From the IMG/VR virus record IMGVR_UViG_3300046463_000508, positions 1 to 52,815 of that record: a DNA stretch of 52,815 nucleotides; one strand, 5' to 3'. Positions within the stretch are counted from its first letter, which is position 1. Every line of letters starts with the position of its first letter. The DNA is from a virus. A program made the translations under genes and the position numbers. Shown one piece after another: positions 37,920 through 46,887 of the stretch. The notes beneath the pieces are model-generated. The model was not told the DNA's origin. It did no database searches and worked only from the letters and a program-made list of their open reading frames with translations.

Positions 37920-38261
37920 ATGCAAAACGATACCGGTCCACTGGGAGTGCTGGTCCTATTGTTCGTGGGGGTTTTGGTCTACTTCATGCCAAGTCTCAAC
38001 GCACGCCACCGCCGGCACCCAAATTTCAACTCGATCCTTCTATTGAACCTGTTCCTCGGTTGGACGCTAATTGGATGGGTGGTCTCCATCGTGTGGTCGG
38101 CATCTTCCATTGCGCCGATTGAGCCAATCAGGGTTCGCCCTGAGGCTGAACCTTCTGAGGACAAGTATCAAAAGATAGAGCGGCTCGGCGGCCTAAAAGA
38201 GAAAGGCCTGCTCAATGAAGCCGAGTATGAGGCTGAAAAAGCCAAAATCTTGCAGAGCTGA
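37920..38261 (+). CDS. superinfection immunity protein with SHOCT domain
   Basis: A 113-residue membrane protein. Residues 1-65 match the superinfection-immunity (T4 Imm-like) family: helix 1 (GVLVLLFVGVLVYFMPSL), ARHRRHPN, then LLNLFLGWTLIGWVVSIVW as helix 2. The last 30 residues are a SHOCT domain (LGGLKEKGLLNEAEYEAEKA). T4 Imm blocks DNA entry of later phages. GGGAGG lies 7 bases before ATG 37920. It has a terminator on each side, as a moron does. Confidence 0.85.
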   Translation: MQNDTGPLGVLVLLFVGVLVYFMPSLNARHRRHPNFNSILLLNLFLGWTLIGWVVSIVWSASSIAPIEPIRVRPEAEPSEDKYQKIERLGGLKEKGLLNEAEYEAEKAKILQS

Positions 38262-38276
38262 ATGCCTGCACAAATG

Positions 38277-38298
38277 ACCCGCTTCGGCGGGTTTTTTT
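38277..38298 (+). terminator. terminator closing the immunity island
   Basis: Stem ACCCGC/GCGGGT around TTCG with seven T; 27 bases identical to those at 28427-28453. It lies 17 bases before the tape measure gene. Confidence 0.88.
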
Positions 38299-38314
38299 AT
38301 GCCTGGAGAAAGGT

Positions 38315-41224
38315 ATGGCTCAAACATCACGCTTGGTTTTGGAGATTGATAGTCGGGACGCGGAGAAGAAAGCTGCGGACACGCGAAAGGCTCTGGAAGC
38401 GCTGGAAAACGCCGGCCTTCGCGTGAAGCCTGCAATGGATAAGGCCGGTAATGGTATGGAGGGAGCAGGGAAGAGTGCCGATAAGGCCACGAAATCCTTC
38501 GCATCCGAACGAGATGAAATCGAATCACTCCTTGGCCGAATCGATCCGCTTACAAAAAAATTGGGGGAGCTTGACCGCCAAGAGCAGGAACTGGCTCGTC
38601 ATCGCGCTTCCGGTAACCTGGACCTCGATACCTACACTGATTATCAGTCGAGAATTAGTGCAACCCGAGCCGAGCTCACCCGCTTCAACGATTCCATGAC
38701 TCGCACGGGCAACACCTCAAAGCAAACTGCCGCCGCAATGAGAATGCTGCCGGCTCAGTTCTCCGATATTTTCGTCTCGCTTCAGGGAGGGCAGGCACCG
38801 CTGACGGTTTTCCTTCAGCAGGGATCCCAGATCAAAGACTCGTTTGGCGGGATCGGAGCAGCTTCGAAAGCGTTGGGTGGCTACCTGATGAGCCTTGTGA
38901 ATCCATTCACTGTTGCGGCATCGGCAGCGGGCGCGCTGGCACTGGTGTATTACGATGCCGAAAAAGAGGTCAGCGCCTTCAATAAGGCTCTGTTTTCAGG
39001 TTCGGCGAGCTCTGGACAGACCTCAGCGAGTCTTTCGAAGATCTCAAAGGACACTGCGACAATCACCGGCAACTTGTCTCAGGCCAAAGACGCCGTGGTG
39101 GCGCTCGCCGCTAGCAGCGGGCTCAGCCAGGTCCAATTCAAAAATCTGGCTGAGGCATCAGCTTCAATTTCAGAGTTCACCGGGAAGGGTGCAGCTGAGG
39201 TTGCCAAGTCTCTGGGAGACATGGGCGACAACGCTACCAAGGCAGCCGAAAAGATCAGCGCCCAGTATGGGCTGCTCACCTCATCGCAGTATGAGGTGAT
39301 CGTTGCGTTGGACAACCAAGGCAAAAAGGAGGAGGCGCTTGATTCCCTAAGCGAGTCACTGAACCAAAATGCTCAGGAGCGACTGAAAAAATATCGCGAT
39401 TCACTTTCTGAGGTCGAGCGCGACTGGAACGATATCGGTACCGCGATTAGCAACGCCTATTCCAATGTCAAAAGCTCTCTCTTCCCTGATCTGAATCAGG
39501 AGATTGCGAATCTGGAAAAGGTTCTGGAGGGGCGAAAGTCCGGAGGCTTTCTGTCGAGCTTCTTCAGCGACGAGCTGGGCCCAGACAGTCAGTCGACAAA
39601 ATTCATTGAAGCTCAGCTCAAGTCCTTGAAGCAGCAGCGTGATGTGGCGGCTTCAAAAGCCGAAATTGACGCCGCAGCAACTCGGCAGAATCAGGACCGC
39701 ATCGCCGCTGAGAGCAAATGGAATGCTCTGTCGAAAAAGGAACTTGGCGATCAGGCAAAGCTGGCGAAGGATATCGCAGACGCGCGAAAACTTGGCGTCG
39801 AGGCCGGCAGATCACAGGCTGAAATCGACAAGGTCGTTGCTGACATCCAGGCAAAGTTCGATAAGAGCCTGCCGAAGGAAAAGGCCTACACCGAAAACGC
39901 CGGCATAAAAGCGCTCGATCAGGCCAAGCAGCAATACGCTGTATTGCTTCAGCAGAATTCTCTGATCGGGGCGCAAGGGGATGGGGTTCAAAAGCTCGGC
40001 GTTGCGCAGCAAGCGCTTATCAAGTGGGAGCAGGAACTCGCTGACATCAAAGGAAAGAAAACGCTGACCGCGGATCAGCAGTCGCTTTTAGCAAATCAGC
40101 AGTTGATCACAGCTCAACTCAAGCGCAACGCGGGTCTGGAGAAAGAGAACGAGCTCAAAAAGATCTCGGCTGACCAGACGCAGAAACTGCTGGCATTCCA
40201 GGAGAATCTGAATTCACAGCTCCAGCTTGCGCAAAGCGGGTTGAACGATAAGTTGGCCGGCGCAGGTTTGGGGGATAAGGCTCTTCAGCGGTTGCAGGAG
40301 CAGCAGCAAATCCAGCAGTCGTATCAGTCGCAGATGGATCGGCTGACCTATGACTACAACAAAGGCGATAAGTCCTCAGGCAGCACTGAGCTGTACAACC
40401 AGCAAACCGAAGCCCTCCGCTCAGCGCTGCAAACGCGTCTCGCCATGCAGCAGCAGTACTACACGGACGTGGACAAGGCCCAATCGGACTGGGCGCTCGG
40501 TGCTTCGTCGGCGTTTCAGACTTACTCCGAGCAGGCCCGCGATGTTGCCGGCCAGACCCGCAATCTGTTCACCAACGCCTTCAGCAACATGGAAGACGGC
40601 ATTATCCAGTTCGTGAAGACCGGGAAATTGTCGTTCAAGGATCTGGCGGACGGCATCATCGCCGACCTGATCCGCATTCAAGTGCGGCAGGCGGCAGTGG
40701 GTATCTTCGGCACGATCTTCAGCGGGCTGACTGCTGGCGCTTCGGCCGGCAACGGCCTCGCGGCCGGATCGGCGGGCGCAACGTCTTCCACGCTCGGCGC
40801 GTCGGCAGCCGGCTACAGCTCGAAGTTCGGCTTCTCCGGCGGCGGCTATACCGGTGACGGCGGCAAGTTCGAGCCGAAGGGCGTTGTGCACGGCGGCGAG
40901 TTTGTGGTCCGCAAGGAGGCGGTGAGCCAGCCAGGTGCCCGGGAATTCCTCGAGCGCATGAACGCGAACGCCAAAGGGTACGCAGATGGCGGCTACGTTG
41001 GCGCAACTGCTGCGGCATCAACCTCCAATGTCGTACCGATCTCGCCGGGCTCGTCCACTGCTCCGGTCATCCAGCAGAGCTTCAGCTTCCAAGGCACGCC
41101 AGATGACGCCACCGTCAACATGGTGCGCGAGGCGGCAATGCAGGGTGCCAAGGGCGGCTACGAGCTGGTCGTGCGCGACCTGAAAATGAACGGAACCATC
41201 CGCCAGCTGATCGCGCGGCGTTAA
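38315..41224 (+). CDS. tail tape measure protein
   Basis: A 969-residue protein that sets tail length and passes through the tail tube. N-terminal coiled-coil region, a tape-measure core with QFSDIFVSLQGGQAPLTVFL and QQGSQIKDSFGGIGAA (about 145-180, typical of lambda gpH-like proteins) followed by a hydrophobic stretch, long helices, and a C-terminal lambda tail domain (FSNMEDGIIQFVKTGKLSF, ADGIIADLIRIQVRQAAVG). The hydrophobic part may insert into the host membrane. Confidence 0.93.
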   Translation: MAQTSRLVLEIDSRDAEKKAADTRKALEALENAGLRVKPAMDKAGNGMEGAGKSADKATKSFASERDEIESLLGRIDPLTKKLGELDRQEQELARHRASGNLDLDTYTDYQSRISATRAELTRFNDSMTRTGNTSKQTAAAMRMLPAQFSDIFVSLQGGQAPLTVFLQQGSQIKDSFGGIGAASKALGGYLMSLVNPFTVAASAAGALALVYYDAEKEVSAFNKALFSGSASSGQTSASLSKISKDTATITGNLSQAKDAVVALAASSGLSQVQFKNLAEASASISEFTGKGAAEVAKSLGDMGDNATKAAEKISAQYGLLTSSQYEVIVALDNQGKKEEALDSLSESLNQNAQERLKKYRDSLSEVERDWNDIGTAISNAYSNVKSSLFPDLNQEIANLEKVLEGRKSGGFLSSFFSDELGPDSQSTKFIEAQLKSLKQQRDVAASKAEIDAAATRQNQDRIAAESKWNALSKKELGDQAKLAKDIADARKLGVEAGRSQAEIDKVVADIQAKFDKSLPKEKAYTENAGIKALDQAKQQYAVLLQQNSLIGAQGDGVQKLGVAQQALIKWEQELADIKGKKTLTADQQSLLANQQLITAQLKRNAGLEKENELKKISADQTQKLLAFQENLNSQLQLAQSGLNDKLAGAGLGDKALQRLQEQQQIQQSYQSQMDRLTYDYNKGDKSSGSTELYNQQTEALRSALQTRLAMQQQYYTDVDKAQSDWALGASSAFQTYSEQARDVAGQTRNLFTNAFSNMEDGIIQFVKTGKLSFKDLADGIIADLIRIQVRQAAVGIFGTIFSGLTAGASAGNGLAAGSAGATSSTLGASAAGYSSKFGFSGGGYTGDGGKFEPKGVVHGGEFVVRKEAVSQPGAREFLERMNANAKGYADGGYVGATAAASTSNVVPISPGSSTAPVIQQSFSFQGTPDDATVNMVREAAMQGAKGGYELVVRDLKMNGTIRQLIARR

Positions 41225-41243
41225 GCAATCTAAGGAGTACTGC

Positions 41244-41828
41244 ATGGCTCTCACGTGGCCGGCTTCGCTGCGCCCGTCAGAAATGACGTGGGGCATCGTC
41301 AACAACAGCAGGGCGTTCACTTCGACGCTCTCGAACGCCCAGCAGATCGTCGGCTACCCGGGCGCTTACTGGCAGTGCACCTTGACCTTCGGATTGCTGA
41401 CCCGAGAGGAGGAGCGACAGCTGTCCTCTTTCCTCGGGAGGCTTGACGGCATGATGGGCACCTTCAACCTGCCGGCCTTCACCCGCCGGCGCACCAATAG
41501 CGTCGGCGCGCTCTCAGTGGTCACCGGCAACGCGCAGGCGCGGTCGATGGTCATCGGCGGCGCGCCGGCGAATGCCGCTGTGTTCTCATCTGGCGACTAC
41601 ATCACCATCGCCGGCGAGATGTTCGAGGTCACTGATCCAGCATCGGCAAATGCGCAGGGTAGAGTGACCGTGCTGCTCAACAAGCGGATACGCAGGACGC
41701 TCACGGCCGGTACCGCCGTCGAGTACCTCAACCCGTACTCCGAAATGCGCATGACCACCGACACCTGGGCTATGTCCGTAAAGCCGGTTGTCGCAAACGG
41801 CAGCTATCAATTCAGGGAGGCGTTCTGA
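41244..41828 (+). CDS. minor tail protein
   Basis: A 194-residue beta-rich protein (LTWPASLRPSEMTWGIV, YWQCTLTFGLLTREEERQLS, GDYITIAGEMFEVTDPA). It follows the tape measure, where lambda has gpM; it is likely part of the tail tip. It overlaps the next gene by one base. Confidence 0.72.
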   Translation: MALTWPASLRPSEMTWGIVNNSRAFTSTLSNAQQIVGYPGAYWQCTLTFGLLTREEERQLSSFLGRLDGMMGTFNLPAFTRRRTNSVGALSVVTGNAQARSMVIGGAPANAAVFSSGDYITIAGEMFEVTDPASANAQGRVTVLLNKRIRRTLTAGTAVEYLNPYSEMRMTTDTWAMSVKPVVANGSYQFREAF

Positions 41829-42430
41829 TGCCATCAGCATTTCCGTTCAGCCAGAGCGTGGTGAACATCATCGCCACAGGCCGCTTCATGCCTGTCTACG
41901 CGGTGCAGCTCGACTTCGTCGACGGCATGGTCTTCGCGCACACCGGTACCGGCGATCTGGTGGTAGATGGCATTACTTACCTCGGGGTCGGCAATTTCGG
42001 CCAGGTCAGCCAGTCGCAGGAGAGCGACAACTCAGGCTCGCCGATGTCGGTCGAGCTGACCCTCAGCGGCCTGGATGCCTACATCCTTTCAGAGACGAAC
42101 GTCCAAGGCTGTCGTGGGCGGATGGCCAAAGTCATATTCGTAGTGTTCGACGAGGCCGGCAACTACGCGGCGGACATTCTGTTCTCTGGTCGCATGGACG
42201 CGGCGAAGTTCTCGTTCGCTGGAAATGGCGAGGACGGCAACAGCATCACTGTCCCGGTCATTGATCGCATGGCTGAGTGGAGCCGCACCGGTACCGAACG
42301 ATTCACCGACGAAAACCACCGCGCGCGCCATCAGGGCGACCGGTTCTTCTACGCCATCGCCCAAATGTCCGAGTGGCCCATTTACTGGGGTTCGAAGAAG
42401 GACGCACCGACATTCACCTATGGAAGCTAG
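41828..42430 (+). CDS. minor tail protein
   Basis: A 200-residue beta-rich protein (FMPVYAVQLDFVDGMVFAHT, SMVELTLSGLDAYIL-type segment, FSFAGNGEDGNSITVPVIDR). Pattern and position are those of tail tip proteins near lambda gpL. It ends 3 bases before the next gene. Confidence 0.7.
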   Translation: MPSAFPFSQSVVNIIATGRFMPVYAVQLDFVDGMVFAHTGTGDLVVDGITYLGVGNFGQVSQSQESDNSGSPMSVELTLSGLDAYILSETNVQGCRGRMAKVIFVVFDEAGNYAADILFSGRMDAAKFSFAGNGEDGNSITVPVIDRMAEWSRTGTERFTDENHRARHQGDRFFYAIAQMSEWPIYWGSKKDAPTFTYGS

Positions 42431-42432
42431 CC

Positions 42433-42831
42433 ATGCGCTACCGAGACTGGACAACCCGTCTGAACGAAACGATCAAGGCCGCCCAAGAGCGGCCTTTTTC
42501 ATGGGGCGAATTTGACTGCTGCCTGTTCGCTGCCGACTGCACGGCCTCGGTGTGTGGCGTTGATCCGGCGGAGAACTACCGGGGCAAGTACACGACGGAA
42601 ACCGGCGCCAAGCGGCAGCTGAAGAAGCAGCACGGCAGTCTTGAGGCGGCGTGGGATACCCACTTTGCCCGGGTGCCACTGCCATTCATCCAGCGCGGTG
42701 ACGTCGCGCTGTACGACGCGCCCGGCGGCCGAAGCATGGCTGTGTTCTGGGCAGGAGATTACTGGGCGGCGACCGATGACGGCGCCGCCCGGGTTGAGTG
42801 CGAGCCATTGGCCGCGTGGAGAATTGAATGA
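42433..42831 (+). CDS. DUF6950-like tail tip protein
   Basis: A 132-residue protein in the slot of lambda gpK, the NlpC/P60-type tail peptidase. It has WGEFDCCLFAADC near 24-36, where a Cys would be the nucleophile, and RGDVALYDAPGGRSMAV later, as in NlpC-like folds. The pattern fits the DUF6950 type. Hydrolase activity is possible, not certain. Overlaps the J-like gene by ATGA. Confidence 0.72.
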   Translation: MRYRDWTTRLNETIKAAQERPFSWGEFDCCLFAADCTASVCGVDPAENYRGKYTTETGAKRQLKKQHGSLEAAWDTHFARVPLPFIQRGDVALYDAPGGRSMAVFWAGDYWAATDDGAARVECEPLAAWRIE

Positions 42832-45800
42832 GCGGCGGCGTTAAAAAACTCGCTTCAGTCGTCATTGGCGCGGTGGTTGGTTTTGCCCAGGGCGGCCCAT
42901 GGGGTGCCGTGGCTGGCGCGGCGCTAGCCTTTTACGCGGCCGAGCAACAGGAAAAACTCAACACCAAGTCACCACTGCGCGACAACGAGCCGTCCGCCCA
43001 AACCGTACGCTCCTCGAAGGCACCGGTTCGTTTCATTCTCGGCCGTGTATCCACTGGCGGCGTGCTGGTCTGGGCGCAGGAGCAGGCAGGCGCGCAGGGT
43101 GAGGGCGAATGGCTGCACCTGGTGTACGTGTTGTGTGAGGGCGCGATCGATGCGCTCGAAAACATTTACCTGGGTGAAGAAGAGATCGGCGCATTCGGCG
43201 CGCTGGCCAGCTACGAGTTGGTCGTCAATCCGACTCAGGTAAACGCGTTCCTGAAGGCCAACTGCCCCGATTGGAAAGACTCACAGATCGGTCGCGGCTT
43301 GTCGTACGTGCGGGTTTCCCTGCGTTACAGCGCAGAAAAGTTTCCATCTGGCATTCCTGACACACGTTTTGTGGTCCGAGGGCGGAACGATATCTACGAT
43401 CCGCGCTCCGGGGCTTCTGTTTACAGCGCAAACACCGCTCTCCATCTGCTCTGGTTCCTGCGCAACCGCTGCAACGTGCCGGACGATGAGATCGTCTTCG
43501 AGACCTTCGCCAGCGCTGCCAACGTCTGCGATGAAGGCGTAACCAATGCAGACGGCTCGACGAGCCAGCGGTACCGCACAGGCTGCGTGATTGGCGCCGA
43601 TGAGCAGCGCACCGGCGTTCTCCAGAAGCTGGAAGCGGCGTCTGGCGGGCATCTGATTCGTGTTGGTGGCCGCTGGATGCTCCAGGCTGGCGCCTATTAC
43701 GGTCCGTACGACTTTGAGATCACCGAGGATATGGTGATCGGCACCGTCACCGGCAGCACTGAGCCAACCAATGACACTGCGATCAACACAGTGCGCGGCA
43801 CCTTCATTGATCCGGAACAGTCGTGGGCCGAGACGGATTACCCGGAAGTCAGCGTAGCTGAATGGATTATTGAGGATGATGGCGAGGCGGCAGAGACGCT
43901 GACCTATTCGTATGTCACCGATCCCTACCAAGCGCAGCGCCTGGCGAACATGGAGCTACGCCGGCGCCGTGCCGGTGGTGCAATCAGCATTCCGATGAAC
44001 TTCGCCGGCTACAACTGCCGGCCGGGCCGCGTGGTGCGGGTGAACCTCCCCTCGCTGAACATCCTTGGCGAATTCATCGTTTCCGACTGGTCGATGGGTG
44101 ATCGCGAGGGCTGCACGGTCCAGGTCAAGCAATACGAGCCTGCCATCTTCGATGACGCCGTCGGCCAGCCGTACAACCCAATCGGCTTCATCAATCTACC
44201 TTCCGGCGGACTGGGCACGCCAACGAACCTCGCGTGGACGCAGGACACCACGGCCGAGGTAACACAGGGCGTTCTGTCGTGGACGCCTCCTGCAGGCGTG
44301 GTCAAGGAGTACATCGTCATCGTTCGTCAGGGTACGACTGCGATTCAGTCGCACAACGTGCCCGCGACGTCCACTGAGTGCGCCATCAACGGATTGCCGT
44401 CTGGCAACTACACCATGAGTGTGGCCGCTGCCGGCCCGATGGCGCGATCGGGTGAGGTGACGATCACCGTCAGCATCAACGGCCCGCCAATCCCGGAAAG
44501 CTGCGTGGTGCAGTCCTCGATCGACAATATCGTGCTGATCCCCAGCAACTCGCAGAACGGGCTGAATGGCGGCACGTACGAGTACTTCTTCAGCACTTCG
44601 CCTACGGCTACCTCGGCTGATGCTGAATATCTGGGGCAAGGGCTTTCGTTCACCCACACAGGACTGGGGTTCTGGACGAACTACTACTACTTCATCCGCT
44701 CATCGAACGCCTATGGCAAAAGCTCTTTCCTGTACGTTCCAGCTCAAACCTCGAACGATGTTTCGGCATATCTCGCGGCGATGGCTGGAAAAGTGGGACG
44801 CACGGAACTGGGGCAGGACATCGTTGATGAGATCGACAAAATCCCCGGGCTTCAGGATCAGATCGACGCGCTCGATGGCCTCTCTGCTTACAAGCCTGAC
44901 CAAGTCTATGAGGCCGGGCAAATGGTGGTCGAAGATGGTCGCATCTACCAAGCTACAGAGCAGGTGCCGATCAATACTCCACCGCCCAATGCCGGGTATT
45001 GGCTGGATGTCGGTCAGTCGATTGAGGCTAACAACGGCCTTGCTCAGCAGGTAGCAACGCATACAGTCGAGATCGACGAACTCGACGGCGTCGTTACTGC
45101 TCAAGCCACGGCCTTCGAAGCTCTCCGCGCCTCCTATCGAGACGATGACGGCGCTGGCGATCTCGCGGACGCAATCAAAAGCCACACCAGCACCGCCGCG
45201 ATCGCTTCCGAGTCGAAGGTTCGAGCCTCCGAAAACGAAGCAATGGCAAGGCGCGTAACCACCTTCGACGCGAAAATCGGAGAGAACGCGGCGAACATCA
45301 CCGAGCTGGAAGAGGTGGTGGCCACGAACGAATCGGCGACCGCGACGAAGATCGATCAGTTGAATGTTTCCGTAGGGGAAAACTCGGCTGCCATTCAGCA
45401 GACTTCCGCAGCCTATGCGGACACGGCTGGGAAGCTGAGCACCATGTGGTCGGTGAAGATGCAGGTCACGGCGAATGGGCAGTACGTCGCGGCAGGTATC
45501 GGCCTGGGTATCGAAAACACCGGCGCCGGCTTGCAAAGCCAGTTCCTTGTGAGCGCCGACCGCTTCGCGATCGTAAATACCATCGCCGGCGGCGCAATCG
45601 CTGTGCCGTTCGCGGTGCAGGGCGGGCAGGTGTTCATGAACTCAGCGTTCATTCAGGACGCTTCGATCGGAAACGCCAAGATCGGCTTCTTCATCCAGTC
45701 TGATAACTACATCGCCGGCGTCCAAGGATGGCGCATCGACAAGGCTGGCAACTTCGAGTTGAACAGCCCACTAGGTGGCGGCGCTCGTCAAGTCATCAAC

Positions 45801-45869
45801 AACAACGGCGGCAAGGTTTTCGACGAGAACGGCGTGAAGCGCTACCAGTGGGGGAATCTGAACGCATGA
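42828..45869 (+). CDS. central tail fibre / host specificity protein (gpJ-like)
   Basis: A 1013-residue tail tip protein. The N-terminus has a Gly/Ala hydrophobic stretch, as gpI/J-fused forms do; about 50-450 is the tail hub region (VRFILGRVSTGGVLVW, SGASVYSANTALHLLWFLRN); about 460-560 a fibronectin-like part; then a helical stalk and a C-terminal DUF1983-type part (SVKMQVTANGQYVAAGIGLG, YIAGVQGWRIDKAGNFELN). It should contact the cell receptor. It overlaps the next gene by ATGA. Confidence 0.9.
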   Translation: MSGGVKKLASVVIGAVVGFAQGGPWGAVAGAALAFYAAEQQEKLNTKSPLRDNEPSAQTVRSSKAPVRFILGRVSTGGVLVWAQEQAGAQGEGEWLHLVYVLCEGAIDALENIYLGEEEIGAFGALASYELVVNPTQVNAFLKANCPDWKDSQIGRGLSYVRVSLRYSAEKFPSGIPDTRFVVRGRNDIYDPRSGASVYSANTALHLLWFLRNRCNVPDDEIVFETFASAANVCDEGVTNADGSTSQRYRTGCVIGADEQRTGVLQKLEAASGGHLIRVGGRWMLQAGAYYGPYDFEITEDMVIGTVTGSTEPTNDTAINTVRGTFIDPEQSWAETDYPEVSVAEWIIEDDGEAAETLTYSYVTDPYQAQRLANMELRRRRAGGAISIPMNFAGYNCRPGRVVRVNLPSLNILGEFIVSDWSMGDREGCTVQVKQYEPAIFDDAVGQPYNPIGFINLPSGGLGTPTNLAWTQDTTAEVTQGVLSWTPPAGVVKEYIVIVRQGTTAIQSHNVPATSTECAINGLPSGNYTMSVAAAGPMARSGEVTITVSINGPPIPESCVVQSSIDNIVLIPSNSQNGLNGGTYEYFFSTSPTATSADAEYLGQGLSFTHTGLGFWTNYYYFIRSSNAYGKSSFLYVPAQTSNDVSAYLAAMAGKVGRTELGQDIVDEIDKIPGLQDQIDALDGLSAYKPDQVYEAGQMVVEDGRIYQATEQVPINTPPPNAGYWLDVGQSIEANNGLAQQVATHTVEIDELDGVVTAQATAFEALRASYRDDDGAGDLADAIKSHTSTAAIASESKVRASENEAMARRVTTFDAKIGENAANITELEEVVATNESATATKIDQLNVSVGENSAAIQQTSAAYADTAGKLSTMWSVKMQVTANGQYVAAGIGLGIENTGAGLQSQFLVSADRFAIVNTIAGGAIAVPFAVQGGQVFMNSAFIQDASIGNAKIGFFIQSDNYIAGVQGWRIDKAGNFELNSPLGGGARQVINNNGGKVFDENGVKRYQWGNLNA

Positions 45870-46186
45870 GTTACGGCATAAGGATATGGGGCGCCGATGG
45901 GGCGCTCCAGTTGGACGAGAACTCTTTCACCATTCGAGTTGCCTTGTCGACGCTTGTCACTTTCCCGGTCGGCCCGAAAAGCAGTCAGGACTTTTCCGTC
46001 CCCGGGGTCGGCCCTGGAAATGGAACCGCTATCGTGATTCCCAATGGCACGTATGACAGCAATCAGATGCAGTTCGAGACTGAAATGCTCGATGGTGTGG
46101 CGCGAGTTTATAACCACACGCGAACCTACGCTGCGAGCAACGTTTCGTCCGGAACGATGCGCTTGATCGTAATGAGGTGGAGCTGA
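45866..46186 (+). CDS. small tail tip-associated protein
   Basis: A 106-residue beta-rich protein beginning MSYGIRIWGADGALQLDENS. The next gene also begins MSYG, so the two may share an N-terminal design (possible old duplication). Coupled to the J-like gene by ATGA and to the next by TGATG. Likely a minor tail protein. Confidence 0.68.
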   Translation: MSYGIRIWGADGALQLDENSFTIRVALSTLVTFPVGPKSSQDFSVPGVGPGNGTAIVIPNGTYDSNQMQFETEMLDGVARVYNHTRTYAASNVSSGTMRLIVMRWS

Positions 46187-46866
46187 TGAGTTACGGAGTT
46201 CAGTTCACCAATAACAACAACGTTGTGACTTTGGATTCGGAGTTTTCAAGGTTGATGGTGATCGCGTCAGGGCGTTATGCGCCCACGCAGGAAGCGGGCC
46301 TCGGTTCGGTGACCACGTTTGCGCGACCAGTCACTTCCCAAGAGCCCCCTCTGGTATTCGTTCGCCCCGACACTTTCAACGGCGTAGCAGGGCTTTGCCG
46401 GATGAGGCTGCTCGGCTCGGCGGGAAACTGGACTGGCTTTTATGTCAGAGCGTACGACGTTAACGCTGCCGGACTGAACGGGCGCTATTTTGTAGCTGCG
46501 TTCGGTGCTCAGCCAGTGGCGCAGTACGGAATGAGGTTGTGGGATGGCGGAGGAAATCTGCTGTTTGACTCTGGTACGCCTAACGCAACATTCACCCGAG
46601 CATTTCAGAACTGGAACTACGTCCGCTACGACACCAGCCAGCAGGGGCTGACACGCATTTTCTATAGCGTCCCGTTCAACTTTCCAGAGAACGAATTCAT
46701 GCTGTTGAACACTTTCGGCATGCCCATGACTTCGGGGAGTGGGATTCCGCGCGAGCTTTACTGCTGGTGGGATTTCCCCAACAGCACGCTCTATGCCATC
46801 ACCGTTGCCGCATCGAACCCCTTCGCTTTCTTCCTGCCGGCAGTGTTCGCCAAACAAGCCGCGTAA
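46186..46866 (+). CDS. minor tail protein
   Basis: A 226-residue beta-rich protein (MSYGVQFTNNNNVVTLDSEF; YGMRLWDGGGNLLFDSG; ELYCWWDFPNS). ATG 46186 shares TGATG with the previous stop. The internal YGMRLWDGGGNLLFDSG repeats the YGIRIWGADGALQLDEN theme of its neighbour. Probably a tip or fibre-base component. Confidence 0.68.
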   Translation: MSYGVQFTNNNNVVTLDSEFSRLMVIASGRYAPTQEAGLGSVTTFARPVTSQEPPLVFVRPDTFNGVAGLCRMRLLGSAGNWTGFYVRAYDVNAAGLNGRYFVAAFGAQPVAQYGMRLWDGGGNLLFDSGTPNATFTRAFQNWNYVRYDTSQQGLTRIFYSVPFNFPENEFMLLNTFGMPMTSGSGIPRELYCWWDFPNSTLYAITVAASNPFAFFLPAVFAKQAA

Positions 46867-46887
46867 CTCATTTATAGGATGCACACA

